Assembly: GCA_030408475.1 (NCBI GenBank)
Contig: JAUHQG010000029.1
Span: 1-51,910 of the forward strand
From: Candidatus Amphrikana amoebophyrae
GTDB taxonomy: Bacteria > Chlamydiota > Chlamydiia > Chlamydiales > JACRBE01
Reading direction: 5' to 3'
DNA length: 51,910 bases
The notes under the pieces are model-generated. The model made no database searches. It saw only the letters and a program-made list of their open reading frames with translations, and had not been told where the DNA came from. Positions 9,231 through 18,480 of the stretch are shown piece after piece (the first letter of the stretch is position 1; each line of letters starts with the position of its first letter). Made by a program: the position numbers and the translations under genes.

Positions 9231-10387
9231 AAAAAAAGTTTAGGGGGAAATATATAGCAGCAAATCCATTGTTGCTTGCTTTTTTAAAAACTATGGATTT
9301 TATTTTGCGTTCCAAACAAAGAGCGAAAAAAGTCCCCATTGTTCCTAATTTAATTAAAAAGGTTTTACTGTCAAATATTGCTCATATTGGGGATGTTATT
9401 ATCGCTACTTGCGCTATTGAAGTGGTAAAAAAGGCTTATCCAAATGCTCAAATTGATTTTCTCACTTGCTCATCCTCTAAAATTGTAGTTGAGCAACATC
9501 CAGACATTTCTAATATCCATATTCTTGATCATTTCAAACATAATAGAAAAAAAACATCTCTTTTTTCTAAAGTTTTTCAACATTTTTGTTCAGCTAAAAA
9601 AGCTTTAAAAAGTGTAAAGAATGAAAATTACGATATAGCTATCGACTTGTATTTTTTCTTTCCTAATTCAGTTTATTTTCTTTCTCGGGCTCACATTCCA
9701 ACTCGTATTGGTTTTTCCAGCGCTGGATTTGGCAGACTTTTGTCTCATTCAAAAATTTGGAAGCAAAAAGATCAACATGTGGTTGATTATTATAGAGAAC
9801 TCTTCGATCTTATTCATATAAATCCAGAATTCACCTCAAATCTTTTTGCAAGTTTGCCAAAATATCCCATCGATATAGAGCAAAAATTTGGTTTAAATGA
9901 GTATGTTATTTTTCACCCAGGAAGTGGCGCAAAACATAAAGAGTGGGACATTGAGAAGTGGCGTAAATTATTGCATCAATTTGAAGAAGATGGAAAAAAA
10001 GTGGTTTTTTCAGGAAATGGTCCTTATGAGAGAAAAATGATAAAAGCTATTTCTCCTAGAGCCTATAACTTATGTTCTCAACTTACTTGGGGGGATTTAG
10101 TTGAATTAGTAAGAGCTGCTAATTTAGTCGTATGCGTTGATACTTCCATTCAGCACATTGCCGCAGCCTTTAAAACTCCTTGTATCACTCTCTTGACGGG
10201 GATTAACGCTCCAAAGTTATTTTCAGGGAATGTTTCAACTTCTATACCTCTTTATGTCCATACTCTTTGCTTTACTTGTAATAGAAATAGAGGGTGTAAA
10301 AGTATGTCATGTATTCAAAACATTACGGTCAATAGAGTTAAAAAGGAGTGTGATACTTTACTCACTCAAGTACTCTTAAATGTATGA
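9227..10387 (+). CDS. GT9 family glycosyltransferase (heptosyltransferase-like)
   Basis: A 386-residue GT-B fold transferase of the ADP-heptose:LPS heptosyltransferase family. The N-terminal Rossmann part is KVLLSNIAHIGDVIIATCA (about 46-64) and the donor-binding half has FHPGSGAKHKEWDIEKW and CVDTSIQHIAAAFKTPCITL, both typical of GT9. A cysteine cluster CFTCNRNRGCKSMSC near the C-terminus is also seen in many members of this subfamily. The N-terminal 40 residues are basic and may bind membrane. It starts inside the uvrB stop (ATGA) and its stop codon directly abuts the stop of the convergent GT90 gene with no spacer. Acceptor and sugar are unknown; addition to lipooligosaccharide or a related cell-surface glycan is likely. 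Confidence 0.85.
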   Translation: MKKKFRGKYIAANPLLLAFLKTMDFILRSKQRAKKVPIVPNLIKKVLLSNIAHIGDVIIATCAIEVVKKAYPNAQIDFLTCSSSKIVVEQHPDISNIHILDHFKHNRKKTSLFSKVFQHFCSAKKALKSVKNENYDIAIDLYFFFPNSVYFLSRAHIPTRIGFSSAGFGRLLSHSKIWKQKDQHVVDYYRELFDLIHINPEFTSNLFASLPKYPIDIEQKFGLNEYVIFHPGSGAKHKEWDIEKWRKLLHQFEEDGKKVVFSGNGPYERKMIKAISPRAYNLCSQLTWGDLVELVRAANLVVCVDTSIQHIAAAFKTPCITLLTGINAPKLFSGNVSTSIPLYVHTLCFTCNRNRGCKSMSCIQNITVNRVKKECDTLLTQVLLNV

Positions 10388-11482
10388 TTATTTCCTAGAT
10401 TTATAAAGTTTTGCATATTGTAGCAAAATTTTATAGCAGTAGATTGCAATTTGTTTTTGTCCCAGCATGGTTTTAGCAAAGTAGCTACCTTGATCTGCAA
10501 TCTGGTGACATTTTTCATCGTTATCCTCTGCCCAATCTAAAATATGGATAATATCAGAGTAGTCTTTTTTTATAGGAACATAATGAACATAAGGTTTAAG
10601 TGCTGGCATAAACCATGTTATAAGTTCAGATTCAGGTAAAAAAAGTAGGGAATTAGAGAGAAGCCGCCACTTTATTCCTGGGTAGCTGCAAGTATCTCCA
10701 TCAATTGCAATTTGATATTTATATTGAATCTGCTTCTCAAGATCCATTCGTTCATCAGCCATAGGTAATACGCTAGAAAGTTCCTTCATATTATTAGTCT
10801 TCCAGGGCAAAATATGAGAGAATTTTGCATCAATTAAAAAAGGAATGTCTTCGCTTAAAGCAACAAGGCGACCTCTAGTTAGAGTGTGCCAGTTATTTTT
10901 GGTATAGATTTCATTAGTACCAGTATTGGCACCCCTCCAAAGAAGTAAGTCAATTTTCTCATCCCAATCCCATTGGCTGTTTAATTGTAGAACTTTATCA
11001 TAGGTTTGACTCCAATTATATGAGTCATTAGATGAATTAGAATAAGTAGGATCGCAAAATAAAATAACATTTCCCATCCCCTTTATTTTTGATCCTGCAA
11101 GTATGGGAGCAAAGCTTTGGGGAATTTGTCTTGGCGAGGAAACTCCATCCGCTTCAAAATAGATGAACTCTAAATCAGGTAAACCTAAATCATTTTGTAG
11201 TTGAGTTAGTAATGAGGTTAGTTGACCTTTGCCTTTAATAACTCCATTTTCGATTTGATAGTGTGTAATTTTTTTACAAGGGCTTTTTTTGAGTTGTTTG
11301 ATCCACTTTTCCCAAATTCCTTTATCTTGATAAGGGGCAAATTCAGCTTCAACAAGATCATCCATCCAACTATAGCGTGGATCGATAATATCAGCATGCG
11401 TTAGTTGAAAAGCTGATAGGGGCAAATGAATAAATAATATTATCAGCTTAAATAGCTGGCTCAAATTGTTGTTTTTTAGCAT
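10388..11482 (-). CDS. Exported GT90/CAP10-type glycosyltransferase, paralogue 3
   Basis: Third gene of a three-paralogue minus-strand operon. The 364-residue product has an N-terminal hydrophobic signal (about 10-28, KLIILFIHLPLSAFQ) and then the shared mature start (PRYSWMDDLVEAEF). GT90 hallmarks are LLWRGANTGTNEIYTKNNW, the basic RGRLVALS, QYKYQIAIDGDTCSYPGIKWRLLSNS, and PYVHYVPIKKDYSDI followed by WAEDNDEKCHQIADQG. GT90 includes eukaryotic protein O-glucosyl/xylosyl transferases (POGLUT), fungal CAP10 and bacterial lipopolysaccharide-modifying proteins. The gene overlaps its upstream neighbour by 35 bases. Sugar and acceptor are unknown. The export signal puts it outside the cytoplasm, where nucleotide sugars are normally absent. 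Confidence 0.75.
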   Translation of the reverse strand: MLKNNNLSQLFKLIILFIHLPLSAFQLTHADIIDPRYSWMDDLVEAEFAPYQDKGIWEKWIKQLKKSPCKKITHYQIENGVIKGKGQLTSLLTQLQNDLGLPDLEFIYFEADGVSSPRQIPQSFAPILAGSKIKGMGNVILFCDPTYSNSSNDSYNWSQTYDKVLQLNSQWDWDEKIDLLLWRGANTGTNEIYTKNNWHTLTRGRLVALSEDIPFLIDAKFSHILPWKTNNMKELSSVLPMADERMDLEKQIQYKYQIAIDGDTCSYPGIKWRLLSNSLLFLPESELITWFMPALKPYVHYVPIKKDYSDIIHILDWAEDNDEKCHQIADQGSYFAKTMLGQKQIAIYCYKILLQYAKLYKSRK

Positions 11483-12524
11483 ATGATTGGAGTAGTTTTA
11501 TTGAGTATATTAAAATATCTTTGGGCATGAGATGATCCAATGCAAATTGTCTTCCTCTTTTGGCTATCTGTTTCGCTTCATCACAGTTTTCTTTTGCCCA
11601 TAGAATTTGTTTTCCTAAATTTGAAAGATTATTTTCGACTGGGACATAGTGTTGGTATGGTTGGAGTTGGCTTGAATACCACATCACAAATTTAGAATTG
11701 GGTTTAAAAAGTATGGAGTTCGATAGTAATTTACTTCGAATTTCTGGAAAAGGAGCACACTTTCCATCCATCACAATTTGATAGCGATATTGAAATTGCT
11801 TTTCTAAAGATAAGGGATGATCAAAACACTTTTGCATTTTATCCATCAATATTTGATATTCATTCTCCTTGAAGTTAGATAACTTTGTGAACTTAGCGTC
11901 TATAATATCAGGTCTTTTTATTGACATATCAACCAATCTTCCTCGATGGAGATTTTCCCATTTGCTAGAGCTATAAATTTCTGAAGGACCTACTGTGTTT
12001 CCGCGCCAAATTAGTTTGTCAATTTTTTTATCCCAATCGAGTTCGATGTTTTTATAAAAAGAGGATATTTTACTCCAATTTTTATCAAAGGATTTTTCAT
12101 TCATAAAGTAACGATCATGGAAGCAGATTGCTTTTTTTAGATGTTTATTTTTACTTCCTACTAAAATAGGACAATTTGCTAATGGTAATTCGTGTTCATT
12201 AATAGGGCCATCACCTTCAAAATATAAAAAATCAACATCGTCTAATTTTATATGTTTTGTCAACTCTTCAAGCAGTTTAGAGCATGCACCAAATCCATAA
12301 ACATGATTATTTATCACTTTATAGCGATTAATATAGGGTTTGCTTTCATGATGAGCTTGATCAATGGCCTGTAAAGAGATCCCTGAAACTGTAAAGTGTG
12401 AAAGGGAACGCTCTATAGCTTCGGTCATCCATTCATATTTAGGATTTTGTAAATCTTGCGGTGTAATTTCATATGCTTGTAACTGACTAAAAAGAATGCA
12501 AAGAAAAGAGATAAGCCATTTCAT
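11448..12524 (-). CDS. Exported GT90/CAP10-type glycosyltransferase, paralogue 2
   Basis: The 358-residue product begins with a clean signal peptide (MKWLISFLCILFSQLQA, cleavage near residue 17-18) and PKYEWMTEAIERSL. GT90 motifs: LIWRGNTVGPSEIYSSSKW, HRGRLVDMS, QYRYQIVMDGKCAPFPEIRSKLLSNS, PYQHYVPVENNLSNL. The conserved acidic or aromatic residues match the other two copies, so no loss of function is evident. It overlaps the preceding gene by four bases (ATGA) and the following one by 35, so the three are surely co-transcribed and arose by tandem duplication. Divergence between copies is considerable outside the motifs, which suggests different acceptors or sugars. Confidence 0.75.
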   Translation of the reverse strand: MKWLISFLCILFSQLQAYEITPQDLQNPKYEWMTEAIERSLSHFTVSGISLQAIDQAHHESKPYINRYKVINNHVYGFGACSKLLEELTKHIKLDDVDFLYFEGDGPINEHELPLANCPILVGSKNKHLKKAICFHDRYFMNEKSFDKNWSKISSFYKNIELDWDKKIDKLIWRGNTVGPSEIYSSSKWENLHRGRLVDMSIKRPDIIDAKFTKLSNFKENEYQILMDKMQKCFDHPLSLEKQFQYRYQIVMDGKCAPFPEIRSKLLSNSILFKPNSKFVMWYSSQLQPYQHYVPVENNLSNLGKQILWAKENCDEAKQIAKRGRQFALDHLMPKDILIYSIKLLQSYAKKQQFEPAI

Positions 12525-13606
12525 TGAACTACCTTAGGTTGGAATTTTTGATGGGAAGCATATTGTAAAAGCACTTTATAGCAGTAAATATAGAGATGGT
12601 CAGGAAGTAGATTTTCTTTAGCAAACTTTGACCCCTCAAGAGCTATTTTTTTAGCTCTAGCATCACGTTGTTGAATCCAGTGCAACACCTTCATTAAATC
12701 AGAAAGATCTGCTTTTAGAGGTATATAATGGCGCCAGGGAATCAATTTCTTATGATACCACATTTCTTGAGAACTATCTGGTATAAAAACTAAGCAATTT
12801 GAAAGCATCTTCCAAAGTGTACCAGAGGATGAGCAGCAGTTTGAAGGTAAACAAATTTGATATTTGTGTTGCATTTGTGAGCGAAATGAAAGTATCTCAG
12901 ATTGAGGGAGAGTATTTTTGAGATATTCAAAATCATCTGTATTTGAGTTATTAATAGAGGTGAATCTTGCATTGATCAATTCTGGAAAAGCCAGCGTTAA
13001 AGCGACCAGTCTGCCTCTATTAACAGTTTGCCAGTTATCTCTTTTATATTGCAGCCCAAAACCATTCATCTCACCTCTCCAAACTAAAATATTCATCTTT
13101 TCTTCCCAGGGGGAAGATTGATTGATTTGAGAGATCTTACTTGATACTTTTCGCCAATCTCTAACGCTATTTTCACAGACTTCAAAAGAGGGAGGATGGT
13201 ATAAAATTACATTTTTGAAACTTTTATGTTTGAATCCAGCTAGAATAGGGGCTTTGGATTTAGGAAGCTGACTAGCTAAAACAGGACCATTTGAATTGTA
13301 ATACAAACAGTCTAGATCGGGGAGTGTTACTTGAGAAGCTAAGGTTTCTATTACCTTTTTACAGGCATTATTTTCTCCATAATACTTCCCATTAATAACT
13401 TGAAAACGGGATAGGTGCTCTTTTTTTTCAGCACAAACTCGATTCAGCATGTCTTGCGTTATACCAGTAACATGAAAGTGAGCAAATTCACGGCTTATTT
13501 GCTTGTCCATCCACCGATATTTTTTATCATTTATTTGAAGAGCAGTTATAGCAAAAATGGGGGAAGTAGTAAGAAAAAGTAGCAAAAATAAAAGAACTGT
13601 ACGCAT
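12521..13606 (-). CDS. Exported GT90/CAP10-type glycosyltransferase, paralogue 1
   Basis: First gene of the GT90 operon. The 361-residue product has a signal peptide (MRTVLLFLLLFLTTSPIFA, cleavage about residue 19), then KKYRWMDKQISREF. GT90 motifs: ILVWRGEMNGFGLQYKRDNW, NRGRLVALT, QHKYQICLPSNCCSSSGTLW, PWRHYIPLKADLSDL. The donor-side motif differs from the sister copies: QICLPSNCCSS replaces the Q-I-x-x-D-G-x-x form, so the aspartate and glycine seen in the others are absent. The gene is divergent from the flippase gene across about 56 bases, and both may be transcribed from that short spacer. Confidence 0.75.
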   Translation of the reverse strand: MRTVLLFLLLFLTTSPIFAITALQINDKKYRWMDKQISREFAHFHVTGITQDMLNRVCAEKKEHLSRFQVINGKYYGENNACKKVIETLASQVTLPDLDCLYYNSNGPVLASQLPKSKAPILAGFKHKSFKNVILYHPPSFEVCENSVRDWRKVSSKISQINQSSPWEEKMNILVWRGEMNGFGLQYKRDNWQTVNRGRLVALTLAFPELINARFTSINNSNTDDFEYLKNTLPQSEILSFRSQMQHKYQICLPSNCCSSSGTLWKMLSNCLVFIPDSSQEMWYHKKLIPWRHYIPLKADLSDLMKVLHWIQQRDARAKKIALEGSKFAKENLLPDHLYIYCYKVLLQYASHQKFQPKVVQ

Positions 13607-13662
13607 TTATACCCTTCATACTTAGATAAGTAGTGGGTATATTATAGGTGTAGGAATTGAGC

Positions 13663-15045
13663 ATGTCTAGAGAAAAAATAGGGTTTGTGATATTCTATAC
13701 CTATTTATTAGAGAGAAAATTGCAAATTTCAAAGCGTATTAAATCTATTTTACTCGGCTCATCGGTTAGTTTTGTGGCAAAAACTATTGGTTTTATAACT
13801 CAACTTATTACCACTGCTTTTGTAGCAAGTTATTATTCGAGTGAATCGTTTGGTATTTGGGCTATTTTTATTTCATTTGTTATTTTATCGCCTTGTTTTG
13901 ACTTGGGGCTTGGTGGTCCTGTATTAAGAAATCACTTAGTAAAACTCACTATTGATAAGAAAAATGATGGAGCCAAAGACTATTATTTTGCGACAACGCA
14001 GTTTTTATTTATATTATACGGCTCTATTGGAATAATCTTTTTAAATGTATTACCATATTTGAATTGGGCAAGTTTTTTTCATGTGGAATCACAAGTATTG
14101 TCGCAAGAATTGCCGACAATGATTACTTATGTCGCTTTGATGCTATTAATTCGTATCCCATTTGCTATGAATGCAGACGCATTTTACGCTTATCATGAAA
14201 GCCATATTCGAGGAATATTAGATGGCATTGAGTTTTGCATCTTAAGTCTTGTTGCTTTTTGTTGCGTTAAGTTTAATCTGGGATTTACATCATTAATCTA
14301 TTTATATTTTGGAGCTTATGCTGCTACTTCTTTAGTTAGTTTTGTATATTTTTTAGTTCGTAGGCATTGGAAAATCAAGATTATACTCAATATGTGGAGC
14401 CTATTAAAGCCGCAATTAAACTTAAGTGTTAATTTTTGGGTGCAAAATGTAGCAGGCTTATTTTTATTGTCACAGTTACCGACCTATATCGCCCATTTTC
14501 AAAGTGCAGCGCAGTTAGGAAGGGCCAATTTATTATTTAGATTGTTTACCCCATTTATTGGTGTTCATTTTACTTTGATGAACCCAATTTGGACACACTA
14601 TACCCAAGCCATGCTTAAAGGAGAGTTTAAATGGATAAAGAGAATGTTGTGGGTGACATCATTAATTACTTTTGTTGGCTTTACATGTATGATTATCGTC
14701 ATTTGTTTTCTCCATTCCCCCATAATAGAGTTATGGACAACCCGTATAATTCATGATTATTCTTTAGCGACCGCAATAGGATTTTGGTCACTGTTGTGTG
14801 CTATGATTAGTTGTTTTTCAGTTTTTTTAAGTGCTATTTCTCAAATCAAATCACTAATGTGGATTTATATTAGTGGCGCTATACTAACTTATGGTCTGAG
14901 TAAAATTGGATCTGATCTGTTTGGTGTAGTAGGGATAATATATTCTCATGTTTGTACTCTTTTACTTGTTTTGTTACTATTGATGGCCTCAACTTATTCG
15001 ATATGCAAGAAATCTGAGATTTCCAATACAGGGTTCTCTTTTTAG
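13663..15045 (+). CDS. Polysaccharide flippase (Wzx/MOP superfamily)
   Basis: About 460 residues with roughly twelve hydrophobic helices, matching lipid-linked oligosaccharide flippases. The stretch SSVSFVAKTIGFITQLITTAFVASYYSSESFGIWA near the start is typical of the first two helices of Wzx-like proteins (the full motif spans residues of about 30-65). I chose ATG at 13663 over the in-frame TTG at 13657 because AGGA lies seven bases before the ATG. It would move an undecaprenyl-linked glycan across the inner membrane. It is followed by a GT9, a GT4 and ManC genes with very short or overlapping junctions, forming one operon. Confidence 0.8.
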   Translation: MSREKIGFVIFYTYLLERKLQISKRIKSILLGSSVSFVAKTIGFITQLITTAFVASYYSSESFGIWAIFISFVILSPCFDLGLGGPVLRNHLVKLTIDKKNDGAKDYYFATTQFLFILYGSIGIIFLNVLPYLNWASFFHVESQVLSQELPTMITYVALMLLIRIPFAMNADAFYAYHESHIRGILDGIEFCILSLVAFCCVKFNLGFTSLIYLYFGAYAATSLVSFVYFLVRRHWKIKIILNMWSLLKPQLNLSVNFWVQNVAGLFLLSQLPTYIAHFQSAAQLGRANLLFRLFTPFIGVHFTLMNPIWTHYTQAMLKGEFKWIKRMLWVTSLITFVGFTCMIIVICFLHSPIIELWTTRIIHDYSLATAIGFWSLLCAMISCFSVFLSAISQIKSLMWIYISGAILTYGLSKIGSDLFGVVGIIYSHVCTLLLVLLLLMASTYSICKKSEISNTGFSF

Positions 15046-15053
15046 GTGTGATG

Positions 15054-16079
15054 ATGAACAAGATACTTATTATTAAAATTGGCGCTCTTGGTGATGTTAT
15101 CATGGCTTTGCCAATATTGAACAAACTTCAAACCACATATAATAACCCCTCAATTCATTGGCTTTGTGGGAGTAAGGTTCAAAAAGTCATTGAAGCGACG
15201 CAACTTGTAGACAGTTTATCCACACTGAATGAAGATCATTTATTACGAGGTAATTTTATTCAAAAGCTATGGCAAGTTTTTAGGGCATGGCGTTTGATAG
15301 GATTTAAGAAATATAATCAAGTCATCATAGCGCATTTAGATAAGCGTTATTCAATATTGGGTTTGTTTTCTTTATCAAAGAATAGAGTACAATTTACTGT
15401 TGAGGGGAGAAAGTGCCCTGCTTTGGGAAGATATCATTCATTTGAGTATGTAAGGTTAGTTCAGAAAGGAGAGCAAGAAAGAGACATAACGTACTCATTT
15501 CCTAAATTACAAGTTGTCCCCTCTACTCAGATAAAGAGATTAGTTAGTGGCTTTACAAAGCGATATATAGTGATAGCACCGGGTGGAAATCCTGAGTTAG
15601 AACCTGGTAAACATCTTAGGATGTGGCCGGTGGAATCGTATCTTAAGTTGGTTAAGCAGCTAAAAGATAGTGATTGCCAGATAGTACTAATAGGGGGTCC
15701 TGATGATCGATGGCTAAGTAGAAAATTTAAAGGTTCTAATGTTATCGATTGTGTAGGAAAATATCCGCTATTGGATTTAATCCACTTATTTGAAAACTCT
15801 CTAGGAGTTGTCACTCATGATAGTGGACCTTTACATTTAGCATTGATTTCAAGATCAAGAGTATTGGCTCTTTTTGGACCTACAAATCCATATGAAAAGT
15901 TACCAATAACTCATCCTGAATTTAAAGGTAAAATTGATTTACTTTGGGGCGGAGAAACGTTACCCTGTCGACCTTGTTATGATGGAAAATATTATGCTAA
16001 TTGTAATAACCCTCTTTGCATGAAAATGATTAGTATAGAAAGAGCAAGCGAAATTTGCTTAAGGTGGATAAATCAATAA
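15054..16079 (+). CDS. GT9 family glycosyltransferase (heptosyltransferase-like)
   Basis: A 341-residue GT-B fold protein. The start MNKILIIKIGALGDVIMALPIL is the diagnostic GT9 N-terminus, and the C-terminal half has IAPGGNPELEPGKHLRMWPVE, VTHDSGPLHLALISRSRVLALFGPT and a cysteine cluster (LPCRPCYDGKYYANCNNPLC). Three starts are possible (GTG 15048, ATG 15051, ATG 15054); AGG at 15044-15046 gives the best spacing to 15054. It is only eight bases after the flippase gene and overlaps the next gene by 16-25 bases. Compared with the GT9 at 9227 it lacks the basic N-terminal extension. Acceptor unknown. Confidence 0.85.
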   Translation: MNKILIIKIGALGDVIMALPILNKLQTTYNNPSIHWLCGSKVQKVIEATQLVDSLSTLNEDHLLRGNFIQKLWQVFRAWRLIGFKKYNQVIIAHLDKRYSILGLFSLSKNRVQFTVEGRKCPALGRYHSFEYVRLVQKGEQERDITYSFPKLQVVPSTQIKRLVSGFTKRYIVIAPGGNPELEPGKHLRMWPVESYLKLVKQLKDSDCQIVLIGGPDDRWLSRKFKGSNVIDCVGKYPLLDLIHLFENSLGVVTHDSGPLHLALISRSRVLALFGPTNPYEKLPITHPEFKGKIDLLWGGETLPCRPCYDGKYYANCNNPLCMKMISIERASEICLRWINQ

Positions 16080-17164
16080 ATAAAGTAGCCCTAGTTCATG
16101 ATTGGCTGTTCCAATTTGCTGGAGCCGAAAAAGTGCTCTCTTCAATGACTCATCTTTTTCCAGGAGATATTTACTCTCTCTTTGCTGATCCAAAATGGCA
16201 AAAACATGAATTATTTAATAATCTATCCATTTTTCCCTCAAATTTGAATCGAATGCCTAAAGTAGAAAAATATTATCGCAATTTACTTCAACTATTTCCA
16301 AAGGCTATCAACTCGTTTGATTTGTCAAAGTATGATCTTATCCTCTCCTCTTCACATGCAGTAGCAGGTAATGTGAAGACAAGAAAAGGTCAGCTTCATA
16401 TATGTTATTGTCACACGCCAATGCGATATATTTGGGACTTAATGGATCAATATTTACTCGATGTCAAGCCAGCACTAAAAAAGTGGTATGTAAAAAGAGC
16501 TTTGCTCTCTTTACAAAGTTGGGATTTAGAGGCAAAGAAAGGGGTAGATTATTTTATTGCTAACTCTCACTTTATAGCAAACAGAATAAAGCGAGTCTAT
16601 AATAGAGACGTAGATCAAGTTATTTATCCCCCTGTTGATACTAAAAAATTTCAAATAGGCTCTAAAGAGGAAAATTATTTTGTCACTCTTTCTAGATTAG
16701 TACCTTATAAGAAGATAGATTTGATTGTGGAAGCATTTAAACACTTGCCCAATGAAAGATTAGTTGTAATTGGAGAGGGTCCTCAAATGGCCCAAATTAA
16801 AGAGAAAGCGGGTAATAATATTGAGTTACTAGGTTATGTAGAAGACGCGCAAAGCATAATTCAAAAGGCAAGAGGTTTCATTTTTGCAGCACTTGAGGAT
16901 TTTGGAATATCTCCTGTTGAAGCAATGAGTTGTGGTATTCCTGTAATAGCTCTTGGAAAAGGGGGAACTTTTGAGAGTGTAATAGAGGGTACCACAGGCG
17001 TACACTTTCCCACTCAAGATATAAAAAGTATTGTTGAGGGATTAAACAAGTTTAAAAAAATAGAAAGTTATTTTTGCAAGGAGACAATTCGCTCTCATGC
17101 CCAAACTTTTTCAACTGAAAGATTCGAACGAGAATATACCCAATTTATTGAGGAAAAATTATGA
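16064..17164 (+). CDS. GT4 family glycosyltransferase (WbaZ-like, probably mannosyl)
   Basis: About 366 residues with GT-B architecture. N-terminal KVALVHDWLFQFAGAEKVL is typical of WbaZ-like GT4 enzymes of O-polysaccharide loci, and the donor domain shows LSRLVPYKKIDLIVEAF, VVIGEGPQM and the nucleotide-sugar motif EDFGISPVEAMSCGIPVIA with E-x7-E. No ATG is available near the N-terminus. GTG at 16064 or TTG at 16055 must be used, neither with a strong ribosome-binding site, which suggests coupling to the overlapping upstream GT9 gene. The next gene makes GDP-mannose, so a mannosyl donor is the reasonable inference. Confidence 0.8.
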   Translation: MDKSINKVALVHDWLFQFAGAEKVLSSMTHLFPGDIYSLFADPKWQKHELFNNLSIFPSNLNRMPKVEKYYRNLLQLFPKAINSFDLSKYDLILSSSHAVAGNVKTRKGQLHICYCHTPMRYIWDLMDQYLLDVKPALKKWYVKRALLSLQSWDLEAKKGVDYFIANSHFIANRIKRVYNRDVDQVIYPPVDTKKFQIGSKEENYFVTLSRLVPYKKIDLIVEAFKHLPNERLVVIGEGPQMAQIKEKAGNNIELLGYVEDAQSIIQKARGFIFAALEDFGISPVEAMSCGIPVIALGKGGTFESVIEGTTGVHFPTQDIKSIVEGLNKFKKIESYFCKETIRSHAQTFSTERFEREYTQFIEEKL

Positions 17165-18438
17165 AAGTGATGATTTTAGCAGGAGGAAAAGGGAGTAGGT
17201 TATGGCCATTATCAAGTGATAAACTTCCTAAGCAATTTTTAAAGATTGGTTCGAATGAAAGCTTACTTGTTGAAACCGTAAAACGCCTTTTAAGTTTTTG
17301 CTCAAAAGAAGAAATTGGGATAGTTACAAATAGTTCTTTTGCAAGTTTAGCTAAGTGTGAAATTGAAAAACATTTTAATTTTTCACCCATTATTATTGAA
17401 GAACCTATTTCTAAAAATACAGGCTTTGCTGTTTTCTATTCAGTTATGAATTTGCTTGAGCAAGGTAGGATAGTCGAGGATGAACCCATATTGTTTTGCC
17501 CATCTGATCATCACTTTACCCAAGTTGATGAATTAGCTAAGTGTGTCCAATATTTTCGGGAAAATGGTTGTAGACAAAAGCTTTATCTGTTTGGTGTAAA
17601 ACCGACTAGACCTGAAACTGGATTTGGCTATATAAGTTTAGGAAATCAGGTTAAAGATAATGAATTTGAAGTAAGAAGGTTTCATGAAAAACCCTCTTTT
17701 GATTCTGCTATTTCATATTTAAAAAAAGGAAATACTCTTTGGAATACTGGGATATTTTTAGTTAGTTTTCGGGCTTTACAATCAGAATCTTCTCATATTG
17801 ATAAAAAATATTACAGTAGTTTAGTAAGTAAAAACTATACCCAACTACCTTCTATTTCTTTTGATCATTTAGTTTTGGAAAAAAGTAAGAATGTTCATGT
17901 GTTTTCACTTAACATGGATTTTAAGGATATTGGTTCTTTCGATGCGCTTTATTCTCATTTAGAAAAGGATCAGCAAAAAAATTCATCTCTTGGCGATGTT
18001 CATTTTGTTAATAGCTCTCGTAATTTAGTTATTAGTGATAAGTGCCGGATTGGTTTAGTTGATGTAGATGATCTTATAGTCGCAAATTCACACGATGGCA
18101 TTTGCATTACAAAAAGAGGTTCTTCTCAAAAAGTGTCTTTAATTAGATCTCACTTTAAAAAAAGTAGTCAATTACAATTGTCGACTATAGATTCACACCC
18201 CTCTTACCAACTCCAAAAATTAATACTTTTACCTAATTCTAATTTCCAGTTTAAAGCTTGTGGAACGACTGAAGTTAAAGTGATGTGTGGAAAAGAAGTG
18301 TTTATTTTTGGGAAATCTCTGGCTTTACACGATGTAGTTTCATGTGAAGGATTAAAAAATATTGAATTAGAAAACAAGGGTTCAGAAGAAGCTATATTAC
18401 ACCTATTTTCTAAACAATCCCTTTTGAAAAAGAGCTAG
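17161..18438 (+). CDS. manC: Mannose-1-phosphate guanylyltransferase
   Basis: The enzyme makes GDP-mannose from GTP and mannose 1-phosphate. The first 280 residues are a nucleotidyltransferase with LAGGKGSRLWPLS (6-18) carrying the GGxGxRLWP pyrophosphorylase signature, KQFLKI, FCPSDHHF (F-x-P-A/S-D-H), FHEKP and WNTGIFLV. The rest (about 290-425) is diverged and resembles a weak cupin-like tail rather than an intact phosphomannose isomerase domain, so it is probably a one-function enzyme. Its ATG overlaps the GT4 stop codon (ATGA). No phosphomannomutase gene is visible in the window. Confidence 0.88.
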   Translation: MKVMILAGGKGSRLWPLSSDKLPKQFLKIGSNESLLVETVKRLLSFCSKEEIGIVTNSSFASLAKCEIEKHFNFSPIIIEEPISKNTGFAVFYSVMNLLEQGRIVEDEPILFCPSDHHFTQVDELAKCVQYFRENGCRQKLYLFGVKPTRPETGFGYISLGNQVKDNEFEVRRFHEKPSFDSAISYLKKGNTLWNTGIFLVSFRALQSESSHIDKKYYSSLVSKNYTQLPSISFDHLVLEKSKNVHVFSLNMDFKDIGSFDALYSHLEKDQQKNSSLGDVHFVNSSRNLVISDKCRIGLVDVDDLIVANSHDGICITKRGSSQKVSLIRSHFKKSSQLQLSTIDSHPSYQLQKLILLPNSNFQFKACGTTEVKVMCGKEVFIFGKSLALHDVVSCEGLKNIELENKGSEEAILHLFSKQSLLKKS

Positions 18439-18480
18439 AGTCTTTAAGATAAAAGCAAGTTACAACCCGGTATTATTTCA

